Below, piece after piece: positions 8,099-16,401 of a stretch of DNA of 64,000 nt. The notes under the pieces are model-generated. The model searched no databases. It was not told the origin of the DNA and saw only the letters and a list, made by a program, of their open reading frames with translations. Every line of letters begins with the position of its first letter. Position 1 is the first letter of the stretch. The stretch is from Pseudomonadota bacterium (GTDB lineage: Bacteria > Pseudomonadota > Alphaproteobacteria > Rhizobiales > Rhizobiaceae), in NCBI GenBank assembly GCA_023457435.1, contig JAEWLS010000048.1, positions 124,001-188,000 of the forward strand, in the 5' to 3' direction. Made by a program: the position numbers and the translations under genes.

Positions 8099-9394
8099 AT
8101 GGGTGTTGAGGTTAGCCGTCTGTCGAACGGCATGACAGTCGCCACCGAGACCCTACCGCACATCGAGACCGTCGCACTCGGCATCTGGGTCAAGTCCGGG
8201 GCCCGGAACGAGCGGCCCGACGAGCACGGCATCGCCCATCTGCTCGAGCACATGGCGTTCAAGGGCACGGAGTCGCGCAGCGCCTGGGAGATCGCCTCGC
8301 AGATCGAGGATGTCGGCGGTGAGATCAACGCCGCGACCAGCGTCGAGACGACCTCGTTCTACGCCCGCGTGCTGAGGAACGACGTACCGCTGGCGATCGA
8401 CATCCTGTCGGACATCCTCACCGACTCCGTCTTCGATGCCGACGAGCTGGAGCGCGAACAGCACGTCATCCTGCAGGAGATCGGCGCGGCCCACGACACG
8501 CCGGACGACATCGTCTTCGACCGATTCACCGAAACCGCCTTCCGCGACCAGACGATCGGGCGTTCGATCCTCGGCACGCCCGAAACCGTGAAATCGTTCA
8601 GCTCGCGCCAGTTGCGCGACTTCATGGAGCGGCAATACGGCGCCGACAGGATGGTGGTCGTTGCGGCGGGCGCCGTCGATCACGACTCGTTCGTGCGCGA
8701 GGTCGAGAAGCGGCTCGGCAGCTTCCGTCCGCGCGCGGAAGCGCTGGTGCCGACGCAGGCGAACTACATCGGCGGCGATTTCCGCGAGCAGCGCGATCTC
8801 ATGGACGCGCAGATCCTCGTCGGTTTCGAGGGCCGCGCCTATCACGTGCGCGACTTCTACGCGAGCCAGGTGCTTTCGATGATCCTTGGCGGGGGGATGT
8901 CCTCGCGCCTGTTTCAGGAGGTCCGAGAGAAGCGCGGCCTGTGCTACTCGGTCTACGCCTTCCATTGGGGCTTCTCCGATACCGGCCTGTTCGGCGTCCA
9001 CGCGGCCACCGGCCGCTCCGACATCGCGCAGCTCGTTCCCGTCATCCTCGCCGAGCTGGAGAAGGCCGGCGACCGCATCTCCCAGCAGGAACTCGACCGC
9101 GCGCGGGCGCAATACCGCGCCGGACTGGTCATGTCGGGCGAGAGCGCGTCTAGCAGGGCCTCGCAGATCGCGCGCCAGCTGCTGCTCTTCGGGCGCCCGA
9201 TCCCGATGGACGAACTTGTGGACCGCCTGTCGAAGCTCACCGTCGAGCGGCTCACGGATCTCGCGGGGCGACTGTTCTCCAGCAAGCCGACCCTGACGGC
9301 CATCGGACCTGTCGATGCTTTGCCCGCCTTCGAGGAGGTTCAGGGAATGCTGATGCGCGACAGCGGCCCGGCGCTGCGCAAGCGCGCGGTCTAA
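8099..9394 (+). CDS. M16-family zinc metalloprotease (processing-peptidase-like)
   Basis: The 431-residue protein has the inverted zinc motif HxxEH in HLLEHMAFKGT near residues 43-47. The distal zinc glutamate lies in the ELEREQHVILQEI helix. The C-terminal M16 half contains the glycine loop ILGGGMSSRLFQEVREKRGL that contacts substrate. It resembles the beta subunit of mitochondrial processing peptidase and the single-gene PqqL/Mpp-type proteases found downstream of thrC in many alphaproteobacteria. The ribosome-binding site GAGTGAGGA precedes the ATG. It probably cleaves peptides in the cytoplasm; no signal peptide is visible. Confidence 0.9.
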   Translation: MGVEVSRLSNGMTVATETLPHIETVALGIWVKSGARNERPDEHGIAHLLEHMAFKGTESRSAWEIASQIEDVGGEINAATSVETTSFYARVLRNDVPLAIDILSDILTDSVFDADELEREQHVILQEIGAAHDTPDDIVFDRFTETAFRDQTIGRSILGTPETVKSFSSRQLRDFMERQYGADRMVVVAAGAVDHDSFVREVEKRLGSFRPRAEALVPTQANYIGGDFREQRDLMDAQILVGFEGRAYHVRDFYASQVLSMILGGGMSSRLFQEVREKRGLCYSVYAFHWGFSDTGLFGVHAATGRSDIAQLVPVILAELEKAGDRISQQELDRARAQYRAGLVMSGESASSRASQIARQLLLFGRPIPMDELVDRLSKLTVERLTDLAGRLFSSKPTLTAIGPVDALPAFEEVQGMLMRDSGPALRKRAV

Positions 9395-9406
9395 GACGCG
9401 CGAACA

Positions 9407-9994
9407 ATGCTGGGCCTCGTCACGATCGGACAGGCCGGGCCGGTCATGGTCGGCCAAAAGATCATGCTGAGGATGCCGCGCACGCGCGACTTCGCGCAGT
9501 GGGCGAGGCTGCGCGACGAGAGCCGCAGCTTCCTCGAACCCTGGGAGCCGCGCTGGGCCAGCGACGAGCTTTCCCCGTCGGCCTGGCGTCACCGTATGCG
9601 GCGCTACAAGATCGACGTTAGCCAGGGCACCGGGCTGCCGCTCTTCATTTTCGAGAACCAGGGCGGCCGGCTGTCCGGAGGCATAACGATCAGTAACATC
9701 CGCCACGGCGTGTCGCAGTCCGCCGGCATCGGTTACTGGATGGGCGAACGATACGCCGGCAACGGCTTCATGGCCGAGGCGGTCGAGCTTGTGGCGCGTC
9801 ACTGCTTCTCGACGCTTAGGTTGCACAGGCTGGAGGCAGCCTGTATCCCGAGCAACGAGCGCTCGATGCGCGTGCTTGAAAAAGCCGGATTCCGACAAGA
9901 AGGCTTGCTACGCTCCTACCTTAAGATCAACGGCATCTGGCAGGATCATATTCTCTACGCCCTGATCGCCGACGACATGACGACGAGACCCTGA
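9407..9994 (+). CDS. GNAT acetyltransferase, RimJ-type
   Basis: The 195-residue protein has the RimJ/RimL arrangement: an N-terminal segment with RTRDFAQWARLRDESRSFLEPWEP, quoted here only as its start (RTRDFAQWARLRDE), then a GNAT core with GYWMGERYAGNGFMAEAV for acetyl-CoA binding, and the terminal NERSMRVLEKAGF helix. Members acetylate N-termini of ribosomal proteins or other proteins; the target here is unknown. It starts 12 bp after the M16 gene and ends 12 bp before the membrane GGDEF-EAL gene, so thrC through the phosphodiesterase gene may be one transcript. Confidence 0.88.
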   Translation: MLGLVTIGQAGPVMVGQKIMLRMPRTRDFAQWARLRDESRSFLEPWEPRWASDELSPSAWRHRMRRYKIDVSQGTGLPLFIFENQGGRLSGGITISNIRHGVSQSAGIGYWMGERYAGNGFMAEAVELVARHCFSTLRLHRLEAACIPSNERSMRVLEKAGFRQEGLLRSYLKINGIWQDHILYALIADDMTTRP

Positions 9995-10006
9995 GGCCCA
10001 TCAGAC

Positions 10007-12889
10007 TTGCAACGTCCACTCCGCACCGCGCTCGTCGCTTTGATGGCGGCATTGATGTCCGCCCTCTGGCTTGGGGCGGCCCTGGCGGTTGAGCCGATCA
10101 AGATCAGCAAGGAGGACGTCGCGCTCGATCTGTCCCGCGCGGTGGAGATCTACCGTAACCAGGGCGACACGTTCCAGGTCTCCACTGCCCCCGGTGCCGA
10201 CGGGATCGTGCGGCGCATCGAGGTCGAGGCAAACGATCAGCGTTCGACGGGCGACTGGGCGGTCTTCGCTCTTGCCAACAACACCGACCAGCAGCTCGAC
10301 AGGCTGATCGTCGCGCCGCACTTCCGGCTCGCCGGCTCGGGTCTGGTGTGGCCCGACCTCGGGTCGGATCGCATCGCGGCGATAACGCCGAGCGAGGGAT
10401 TCGCCCTCGACCGCCAGGCATCGAGCGACGCCGACGTCTTCCTGGTTACGCTCGATCCCGGCTCGGTAGTGACGTTCGTCGCCGAACTGTCTTCTTCCCG
10501 CCTGCCGCAGGTCTATCTGTGGGACACCGAGGCATATAAGGATACGGTTAACTCCTACACGCTGTTCCGCGGCATCGTCATCGGCATCGCCGGCCTGCTG
10601 GCGCTGTTCCTGACCATTCTTTTTGTCGTCAAGGGCACATCGATGTTCCCGGCCACGGCGGCCCTCGCATGGGCGGTACTCGCCTACATCTCCATCGATT
10701 TCGGTTTTCTCAGCCGCATCATCGAGATGTCGCCTGGCAACGAGCAGGTCTGGCGCGCCGGCACCGAGGTGGCGCTCGCCGCAACTTTTGTCCTGTTCCT
10801 GTTCACCTACCTCAACCTCAACCGTTGGCACGGCAATTTCAGCTACGGCGCGCTGGCCTGGCTCTTGAGCCTTGTACTGCTCGCATTCGTCGCGATCGTC
10901 GATCCGCCGGTGGCCGCGGGCATAGCGCGCTTCTCGTTCGCGCTCACGGCCTTCGTCGGCATATTCCTGATCGTGTTTCTCAGCCTGCGCGGCTACGACC
11001 GCGCGATCATGCTGATCCCCAGCTGGCTGATGGTCATCGCGTGGCTCGGCGGGTCGTGGATGACCGTTCAGGGCATGCTCGACAACGATATCGTCCAGCC
11101 GGCGATGGGCGGCGGGCTCATTCTCATCATCCTGATGATCGGCTTCACGGTGATGCAGCACGCCTTTGCCGGCGGCGCGCTCCATAATGGCCTTTTCAGC
11201 GACATGGAGCGCCAGGCGCTTGCGGTCACCGGCTCCGGCGACAGCGTGTGGGATTGGGACGTGCTGCGCGACCGCGTCGTGACGCGGCCCGACGTCAGCC
11301 GCCAGCTCGGTCTGCCGGCAGGCAGCCTGCACGGCCCGGCACGCAACTGGCTGCCGGCCCTGCATTCGGATGACCGCGACCGCTTCCGTACAACGCTCGA
11401 CGTGGTGCTCGAGCACCGCCGCGGCAAGATCGTGCAATCGTTCAGGCTGCGCGGCGCCGACGGGCACTATCACTGGTACCTGCTGCGCGCCCGCCCCGTC
11501 ATCGGGTCCGATGGGGAGATCCTGCGCTGCGTGGGCACGCTGAACGACGTGACCGAGCAGAAGAAGTCGGAGGAGCGCCTGCTTCACGACGCCGTCCACG
11601 ATAACCTCACCGGCTTGCCCAACCGGGAACTCTTCCTCAACCGGCTCGACGCGATGATCACCCTCGCCAAGGACGACGAGAAGATCCGCCCGACGGTGTT
11701 CGTCATCGACCTCGACCGCTTCAAGAACGTCAACGACAGCCTCGGAATCTCGGCCGGAGACACCATCCTGCTGACGGTGGCGCGGCGCCTGCACCGCCTG
11801 GCAAAGGCGCAGGATTCGCTGTCGCGCTTCTCTGGCGACCAGTTCGCCCTGATGCTCATGTCGGAGCAGCAGCCGGCGCGTATCGCCGCCGTCGCCGACG
11901 CGATCAAGCAGGCCATCCGTGCACCGATCACCTTCGCCAAGCGCGAGATCGTGCTGACCGCCTCGATCGGCCTGATCTCGTGGACGAATTCGCAGGCGAC
12001 GGCCGACGAGATGGTGAAGGATGCCGAACTCGCCATGCATCAGGCGAAGCGCTTCGGCGGCGACCGCATCGAGCCGTTCCGGCCCGCATTCCGCTCGGTG
12101 GGCACGGATCGGCTGCAGCTCGAATCCGATCTGCGGCGCGCCATGGACCGCAACGAGCTTTACCTCGCCTACCAGCCGATCGTGAGGCTCGAGGACCAGA
12201 CGATCGCCGGCTTCGAGGCGCTGATGCGCTGGGAACACCCGCGGCGCGGCACGATCCCGCCCGGCGACTTCGTGCCGGTGGCCGAGAATTGCGGCCTGAT
12301 CGTCCAGCTCGGCCTGTTCGCAATGCAGCGCGCGGCTGACGACCTGGCCTCGTGGCAGAAGCAGATCGGCGACGTGCCCCTGTCTGTCTCGGTCAACCTG
12401 TCGAGCCGCCAGCTCATCCGCAGGGATCTCGTGAGCGACGTGTCTTCGGTTCTGGCGCGTTCGGGCATCAAGCCGCGCTGCTTCCGGCTTGAGCTGACCG
12501 AGTCGCTCGTCATGGATAATCCCGAACAGTCGGCGCACGTGCTGGCACGGCTGTCGGGCCTCGGGATCGGCCTGTCACTCGACGATTTCGGCACCGGGTA
12601 CTCTTCCCTGAGCTACCTGACGCGATTCCCGTTCGATACGATCAAGATCGACCGCTCCTTCATCGACGACACGAGCCCGAAGCGGGACGTGCTGCTGAAG
12701 TCGATGGTGAACATGGCGCACGATCTCGGCCTGTCGGTGGTTGCCGAAGGCGTGACCGACGAGAGCGATGCGCTTCAGCTGCGTCAGATGGGCTGCGAAT
12801 ATGTGCAGAGCTTCACGTTCGGCCCGCCGCTGCCGGCGGAAGCCACCCTGAAGCTGCTCAAGGAACAGTATCCGCTCACGCAGGCCTAG
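10007..12889 (+). CDS. Membrane PAS-GGDEF-EAL protein, probable c-di-GMP phosphodiesterase
   Basis: The 960-residue protein, read from a TTG start, has a signal peptide (to about residue 27), a periplasmic sensor region, about seven membrane helices (roughly 184-390, like the 7TMR-DISM arrangement), a PAS domain (about 411-525), GGDEF (about 530-690) and EAL (about 700-950). The GGDEF motif is SGDQF, with Gln for the catalytic Glu, and the expected inhibitory RxxD site reads KAQD, so cyclase activity is doubtful. The EAL domain keeps FEALMRW, DDFGTGYSSL and IKIDRSFI, so hydrolysis of c-di-GMP is likely. An alternative ATG start at 10043 would shorten the signal peptide. Confidence 0.9.
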   Translation: MQRPLRTALVALMAALMSALWLGAALAVEPIKISKEDVALDLSRAVEIYRNQGDTFQVSTAPGADGIVRRIEVEANDQRSTGDWAVFALANNTDQQLDRLIVAPHFRLAGSGLVWPDLGSDRIAAITPSEGFALDRQASSDADVFLVTLDPGSVVTFVAELSSSRLPQVYLWDTEAYKDTVNSYTLFRGIVIGIAGLLALFLTILFVVKGTSMFPATAALAWAVLAYISIDFGFLSRIIEMSPGNEQVWRAGTEVALAATFVLFLFTYLNLNRWHGNFSYGALAWLLSLVLLAFVAIVDPPVAAGIARFSFALTAFVGIFLIVFLSLRGYDRAIMLIPSWLMVIAWLGGSWMTVQGMLDNDIVQPAMGGGLILIILMIGFTVMQHAFAGGALHNGLFSDMERQALAVTGSGDSVWDWDVLRDRVVTRPDVSRQLGLPAGSLHGPARNWLPALHSDDRDRFRTTLDVVLEHRRGKIVQSFRLRGADGHYHWYLLRARPVIGSDGEILRCVGTLNDVTEQKKSEERLLHDAVHDNLTGLPNRELFLNRLDAMITLAKDDEKIRPTVFVIDLDRFKNVNDSLGISAGDTILLTVARRLHRLAKAQDSLSRFSGDQFALMLMSEQQPARIAAVADAIKQAIRAPITFAKREIVLTASIGLISWTNSQATADEMVKDAELAMHQAKRFGGDRIEPFRPAFRSVGTDRLQLESDLRRAMDRNELYLAYQPIVRLEDQTIAGFEALMRWEHPRRGTIPPGDFVPVAENCGLIVQLGLFAMQRAADDLASWQKQIGDVPLSVSVNLSSRQLIRRDLVSDVSSVLARSGIKPRCFRLELTESLVMDNPEQSAHVLARLSGLGIGLSLDDFGTGYSSLSYLTRFPFDTIKIDRSFIDDTSPKRDVLLKSMVNMAHDLGLSVVAEGVTDESDALQLRQMGCEYVQSFTFGPPLPAEATLKLLKEQYPLTQA

Positions 12890-12906
12890 CGCTCACGCAG
12901 GCCTAG
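12873..12906. repeat. 17-bp perfect tandem duplication at the ends of two convergent genes
   Basis: The unit CGCTCACGCAGGCCTAG occurs at 12873-12889 and again, immediately adjacent and identical, at 12890-12906. The first copy contains the stop codon of the GGDEF-EAL gene. The second copy contains, on the opposite strand, the stop codon of yqgE. A simple replication-slippage duplication is the likeliest origin. Confidence 0.95.
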
Positions 12907-13511
12907 GCATGGCCAGCGACCTGGCTGAAATGCGCCAGGTTGACGCCGATCGTGGCGAGCACGCGATCGTACTTGCCATCGATATCGGCGTCGAACAGGA
13001 GCTCGGGATCGGCGGGGCACGTCAGCCAGCCGTTTTCGGCGATCTCGTTCTCCAGTTGCCCAGCGCCCCAACCGGCGTACCCCAGCGCCATCAGCGCGCG
13101 CTCTGGACCCTTTCCGGCCGAAATGGCGCGCAGGATGTCGAGCGTGGCCGTCAGGCACACGTCCTCCGACACCGGCAGAGACGACTCCACCCGGTAGTCG
13201 TCGGAATGCAGCACGAAACCGCGGCTGCGGTCGACCGGCCCCCCGTGACGCACGATGAAGTCTCTTGTCTTCGGCGGAAACTTGCTCGCGGAATGCCGGT
13301 CGACGATGCCGAGCTGCACGAGGAGGTCGGGGAAGCGGAGGTCCTGAACCTGATTGATGATCAGGCCCATCGCGCCATCTTCGGAGTGGGCGCAAAGGTA
13401 GATCACCGAACGAGCGAAACGCTCGTCGGCCATGCCTGGCATGGCGACCAGGAACTGGTCGTCCAGGTAGCCGCCGCGTGCGGCCGAAGTCTTGCGGCGC
13501 AGCAATTCCAT
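12903..13511 (-). CDS. YqgE/AlgH family protein (UPF0301)
   Basis: The 202-residue protein has the complete UPF0301 pattern: YLDDQFLVAMPGM, RSVIYLCAHSEDGAMGLIIN, and the VRHGGPVDRSRGFVLHS segment with the conserved GGPV turn. ALGYAGWGAGQLENEI follows further on. The biochemical function of the family is not settled; AlgH in Pseudomonas affects alginate gene expression. The stop codon lies in the second copy of the 17-bp repeat. It is divergent from the DsbD-like gene, with 108 bp between the starts. Confidence 0.93.
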   Translation of the reverse strand: MELLRRKTSAARGGYLDDQFLVAMPGMADERFARSVIYLCAHSEDGAMGLIINQVQDLRFPDLLVQLGIVDRHSASKFPPKTRDFIVRHGGPVDRSRGFVLHSDDYRVESSLPVSEDVCLTATLDILRAISAGKGPERALMALGYAGWGAGQLENEIAENGWLTCPADPELLFDADIDGKYDRVLATIGVNLAHFSQVAGHA

Positions 13512-13619
13512 GTCGGATACGGTACCGGTTTTGGTGATATCGTCAAACGGTGATTAGCGGCGGCGCTTGCGTCACAGCAATATGAAGCCAGCGTGCGCTT
13601 AGTGCATTGATCGATCGTC

Positions 13620-14423
13620 ATGGCACGCTTAGTTCAGCGGATGAGCATCCTACGTGCCGCGCTGCCCGCCCTTGTCGCGCTTCTCGCGCCAGCGCTCGCG
13701 CATGCGGCTTCGAGCGAGTGGGCAAAGGTCGAGGGCGGCGCGGTGCGCGTCGTGGTCTCCCCCGTGCCGGACAGCTCGGGCAAGCTTCGCGGCGCGTTGC
13801 AGATCAGCCTGGAGCCCGGTTGGAAAACCTACTGGCTGGACCCTGGCGATTCCGGCGTTCCCCCTTCGGTCGGCTTGCAGGCCGGCGGCAAGGCGGGTGC
13901 CGTTTCGCTGCAGCTTCCCGCGCCGCGGCGGCACCAGGACGATGGCTCCACCTGGGCCGGCTATGACCACTCCATCGATGTCGCGCTGACGCTCGATCCG
14001 CCAAAGGGCTGGAAGAACACCACGCTCGACTTCGCGGTGTTCATCGGCATCTGCGAAAACATCTGCATCCCGGTCTCGGCCGATTTCGCCGTCGACCACA
14101 CGAACAATGCCGACGGGGACGCCGCGGCGGTCGACGCGGCCTTCGCGGCGCTACCCAAGGCGCCGCGCGAGGATTTCGCGGTTACGGATGCGAGGATCGA
14201 GGGGGAAACCCTCGAAGTCCTGGCTACGATGCCTGCCGGGGCGGAGCTGTTCCTGGCCTCGACCGAGAGCTTCGCCTTCGGCGAACCGGTTCCGAACGAT
14301 ACGGGCTTCTCGGTACCGGTGCATGCACGGCCGGACGATCCGGCGCGCGTCGAAACCGCACGGTACACGCTGGTCGGCGACGGTGAGGCCGTGTCAGGCG
14401 AAGTCGAGATTGGCGGCCGCTGA
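13620..14423 (+). CDS. Exported DsbD N-domain-like protein
   Basis: The 267-residue protein has a signal peptide ending near ALAHAASSEW. The body resembles the immunoglobulin-like N-terminal domain of DsbD/ScsB: GWKTYWLDPGDSGVPP, GYDHSIDVALTL, and a cysteine pair in FIGICENICIP (C-x3-C). It lacks the membrane and thioredoxin domains of full DsbD, so it may accept or deliver electrons to a separate partner. ATG 13641 (MSILRAALP) is an alternative start. The peroxiredoxin gene follows 65 bp downstream, consistent with a thiol redox context. Confidence 0.82.
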   Translation: MARLVQRMSILRAALPALVALLAPALAHAASSEWAKVEGGAVRVVVSPVPDSSGKLRGALQISLEPGWKTYWLDPGDSGVPPSVGLQAGGKAGAVSLQLPAPRRHQDDGSTWAGYDHSIDVALTLDPPKGWKNTTLDFAVFIGICENICIPVSADFAVDHTNNADGDAAAVDAAFAALPKAPREDFAVTDARIEGETLEVLATMPAGAELFLASTESFAFGEPVPNDTGFSVPVHARPDDPARVETARYTLVGDGEAVSGEVEIGGR

Positions 14424-14488
14424 GCCATTTGCCTTTGCCGCGGGCGGCCTATATGTGCCCGAGGACAGCCAAAAATGGAGAAAATGGC

Positions 14489-14971
14489 ATGATCGCAGTC
14501 GGCGACAAGATCCCTGACGTCACCCTGAAGCGCGCGACGCCGGAAGGCGCGATCGATACGCCGCTGCGGGAGTACTTCGCCAACAAGACGATGGTCCTCT
14601 TCGGGGTTCCCGGCGCCTTCACCCCAACCTGCAGCAACAACCACCTGCCGGGCTTCCTGGAGAACAAGGACGCGATCGCGGCGAAGGGCGTCGACGGGAT
14701 CGCGGTGATGGCGGTGAACGATCATCACGTCATGGGTGCCTGGGCGCGGTTCACCGGCGGCGAAGGCAAGATCGACTTTCTTGCCGACGGCAGCGCGGTG
14801 CTGACCAAGGCGATGGGCCTCGAAATGGATGCGACCGGCGGCGGCATGGGCATCCGCTGCAAGCGGTTCTCCATGGTCATCAAAGATGGCGTGGTGGAAA
14901 GTCTCAATCTCGAGACGAAGCCGGGCCAGGCGGAAGAGAGCGGCGCGGCTCGCATTCTCGAGCTGCTCTAG
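14489..14971 (+). CDS. Peroxiredoxin, Prx5 type
   Basis: The 160-residue protein is a thiol peroxidase of the Prx5/hybrid-Prx group. The peroxidatic cysteine lies in PGAFTPTCSNNHLPG near residue 49, with the threonine two residues before it and the group-specific VAVNDHHVMGAWAR-like helix (here AVMAVNDHHVMGAW). A second cysteine occurs in GIRCKRFSMV. It reduces hydrogen peroxide and alkyl hydroperoxides, probably using glutathione or glutaredoxin; no glutaredoxin domain is fused. TGGAG precedes the ATG with suitable spacing. The gene ends one base before the stop of rnhA on the other strand, within CTAGCTAG. Confidence 0.93.
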   Translation: MIAVGDKIPDVTLKRATPEGAIDTPLREYFANKTMVLFGVPGAFTPTCSNNHLPGFLENKDAIAAKGVDGIAVMAVNDHHVMGAWARFTGGEGKIDFLADGSAVLTKAMGLEMDATGGGMGIRCKRFSMVIKDGVVESLNLETKPGQAEESGAARILELL

Positions 14972-15433
14972 CTAGCCCGCCGGCGCCGGCCCCCTACGGG
15001 GCTTGAACGGTGCCATACCCTGGCGCGCCAGTTCGTCGGCCCTCTCGTTCTCGGGATGGCCGGCGTGGCCCTTCACCCAGTGCCAGTGAACGTCGTGACG
15101 CCTGCGCGCCGCGTCCAGCTCCTGCCACAGCTCTGCATTCTTGACCGGTTTCTTGTCGGCGGTCTTCCAGCCGTTGCGCTTCCAGCCCTCGATCCACGAC
15201 GAGATGCCGTTGCGGACATATTCGCTGTCCGTGTGAAGCTCCACACGCACGGGCACCTTGAGCGCTTCGAGCGCGCGGATCGCGGCCGTCAGCTCCATGC
15301 GGTTGTTGGTCGTCAACGCTTCGCCGCCGGAAAGCTCCTTCACCTTGCCGTTGTAGCGCATCAGCGCACCCCAGCCGCCTGGGCCGGGATTGCCTGAACA
15401 GGCGCCGTCGGTGAAGATCTCCACCTGCTTCAC
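14972..15433 (-). CDS. rnhA: Ribonuclease HI
   Basis: The 153-residue protein hydrolyses RNA in RNA-DNA hybrids. Catalytic acidic residues are visible as Asp in IFTDGACSGNPGPGGWG, Glu in NNRMELTAAI, Asp in HTDSEYV and the late Asp in ENERADELAR. The start is GTG at 15431-15433, whose last bases overlap the TGA of thrB (GTGA), so it is translationally coupled. It is the last gene of the long cox-ispH-thrB operon. Confidence 0.95.
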   Translation of the reverse strand: MKQVEIFTDGACSGNPGPGGWGALMRYNGKVKELSGGEALTTNNRMELTAAIRALEALKVPVRVELHTDSEYVRNGISSWIEGWKRNGWKTADKKPVKNAELWQELDAARRRHDVHWHWVKGHAGHPENERADELARQGMAPFKPRRGPAPAG

Positions 15434-16401
15434 GCCGGCACCGCGGCCAGTCCGTATTCCGCCGGGGATTTCACCTGGCGATGGAAGCGCAGCTTGCGCA
15501 GGTACTCGAGCGGATCGAGCTTGGTAACGAGGCTGCCCGCCGGCGTGTTGATCCAGTCGTACAGGCGCGTCAGCATGAAGCGTAGCGCCGAGCCGCGCGC
15601 AAGTATCGGGAGCGCCTCGACCTCCTGGTCCGAAAGCGGCCGGACTGACTGATAGCCCCGCAGCATCGCGGCACCCTTGGTGAGATTGTATGAAAAGTCG
15701 CGCTCGAAGCACCAAGCGTTGAGGCAGATGGCGAGATCGTACGCCAGGAAATCGTTACAGGCGAAATAGAAGTCGATCAGGCCGGGATCGCCGTCGAGAA
15801 AGAGAACGTTGTTCGGGAACAGGTCGGCGTGGATGACCCCCTCCGGCAAACCGGACGGCCACGCGGCGGCAATCGCCGCCAGTTCGGCGTCCGTTTCCGC
15901 GGCCAGGCCAGGCTCGATGCCATTGGCGTCTGCCCGGCATTTCGGCCAAAGAGCCTGCCAGCCCGCAAGCGACAGCGCGTTGTGTCGGGTCAGGGAAAAA
16001 TCCCCTCCAGCGATGTGCATGCGAGCGAGGGCCGCGCCGATAGCTGCGCAGTGATCCACCGTAGGCCGCCGCGGCCACATCCCCTCGACGAAGCTGACGA
16101 TAGCCGCAGGACGTTGCGCAAGCGTGCCAGTGACTGCGCCGTCGCGCCGTGGAATAGGCAGCGGACATCGTACGCCGCGATCAGCGAGATGCCCCATGAG
16201 GCCGAGGAAAAATGGCAAGTCGGCAGGGTTTACCCGCTTTTCGTAGAGGGTGAGGAAATAAGCTCCCGACGTGGTGTGGAGCAGGAAGTTGGTGTTCTCC
16301 ACGCCCTCGGCTATGCCCTTGTACGATGTGAGCCCGCCGATATCGTATTGCGTCAGGAAGCTGCCGAGATCGGCCTCGTTGATGTCGGTATAGACGGCCA
16401 T
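15430..16401 (-). CDS. thrB: Homoserine kinase, aminoglycoside-phosphotransferase-like type
   Basis: The 323-residue kinase phosphorylates homoserine, giving the substrate of threonine synthase. It is the APH-fold type used in alphaproteobacteria, not the GHMP type. Seen: YDIGGLTSYKGIAEGVENTN, abbreviated here, with the start signature VYTDINEADLGSFL. The catalytic loop is GVIHADLFPNNVLF and the metal Asp lies in LIDFYFACNDFLAYD. The start codon overlaps the TGA of ispH (TGATG) and its own TGA overlaps the rnhA start. Confidence 0.95.
   Translation of the reverse strand: MAVYTDINEADLGSFLTQYDIGGLTSYKGIAEGVENTNFLLHTTSGAYFLTLYEKRVNPADLPFFLGLMGHLADRGVRCPLPIPRRDGAVTGTLAQRPAAIVSFVEGMWPRRPTVDHCAAIGAALARMHIAGGDFSLTRHNALSLAGWQALWPKCRADANGIEPGLAAETDAELAAIAAAWPSGLPEGVIHADLFPNNVLFLDGDPGLIDFYFACNDFLAYDLAICLNAWCFERDFSYNLTKGAAMLRGYQSVRPLSDQEVEALPILARGSALRFMLTRLYDWINTPAGSLVTKLDPLEYLRKLRFHRQVKSPAEYGLAAVPA

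Noticed and set aside
10001..12538. Long open frame of 845 codons on the minus strand opposite the GGDEF-EAL gene
   Set aside because: The + strand protein has clear domains in this region; the antisense frame is rich in Arg, His and Asp and has no recognisable domain, which is typical of a shadow frame in high-GC DNA.
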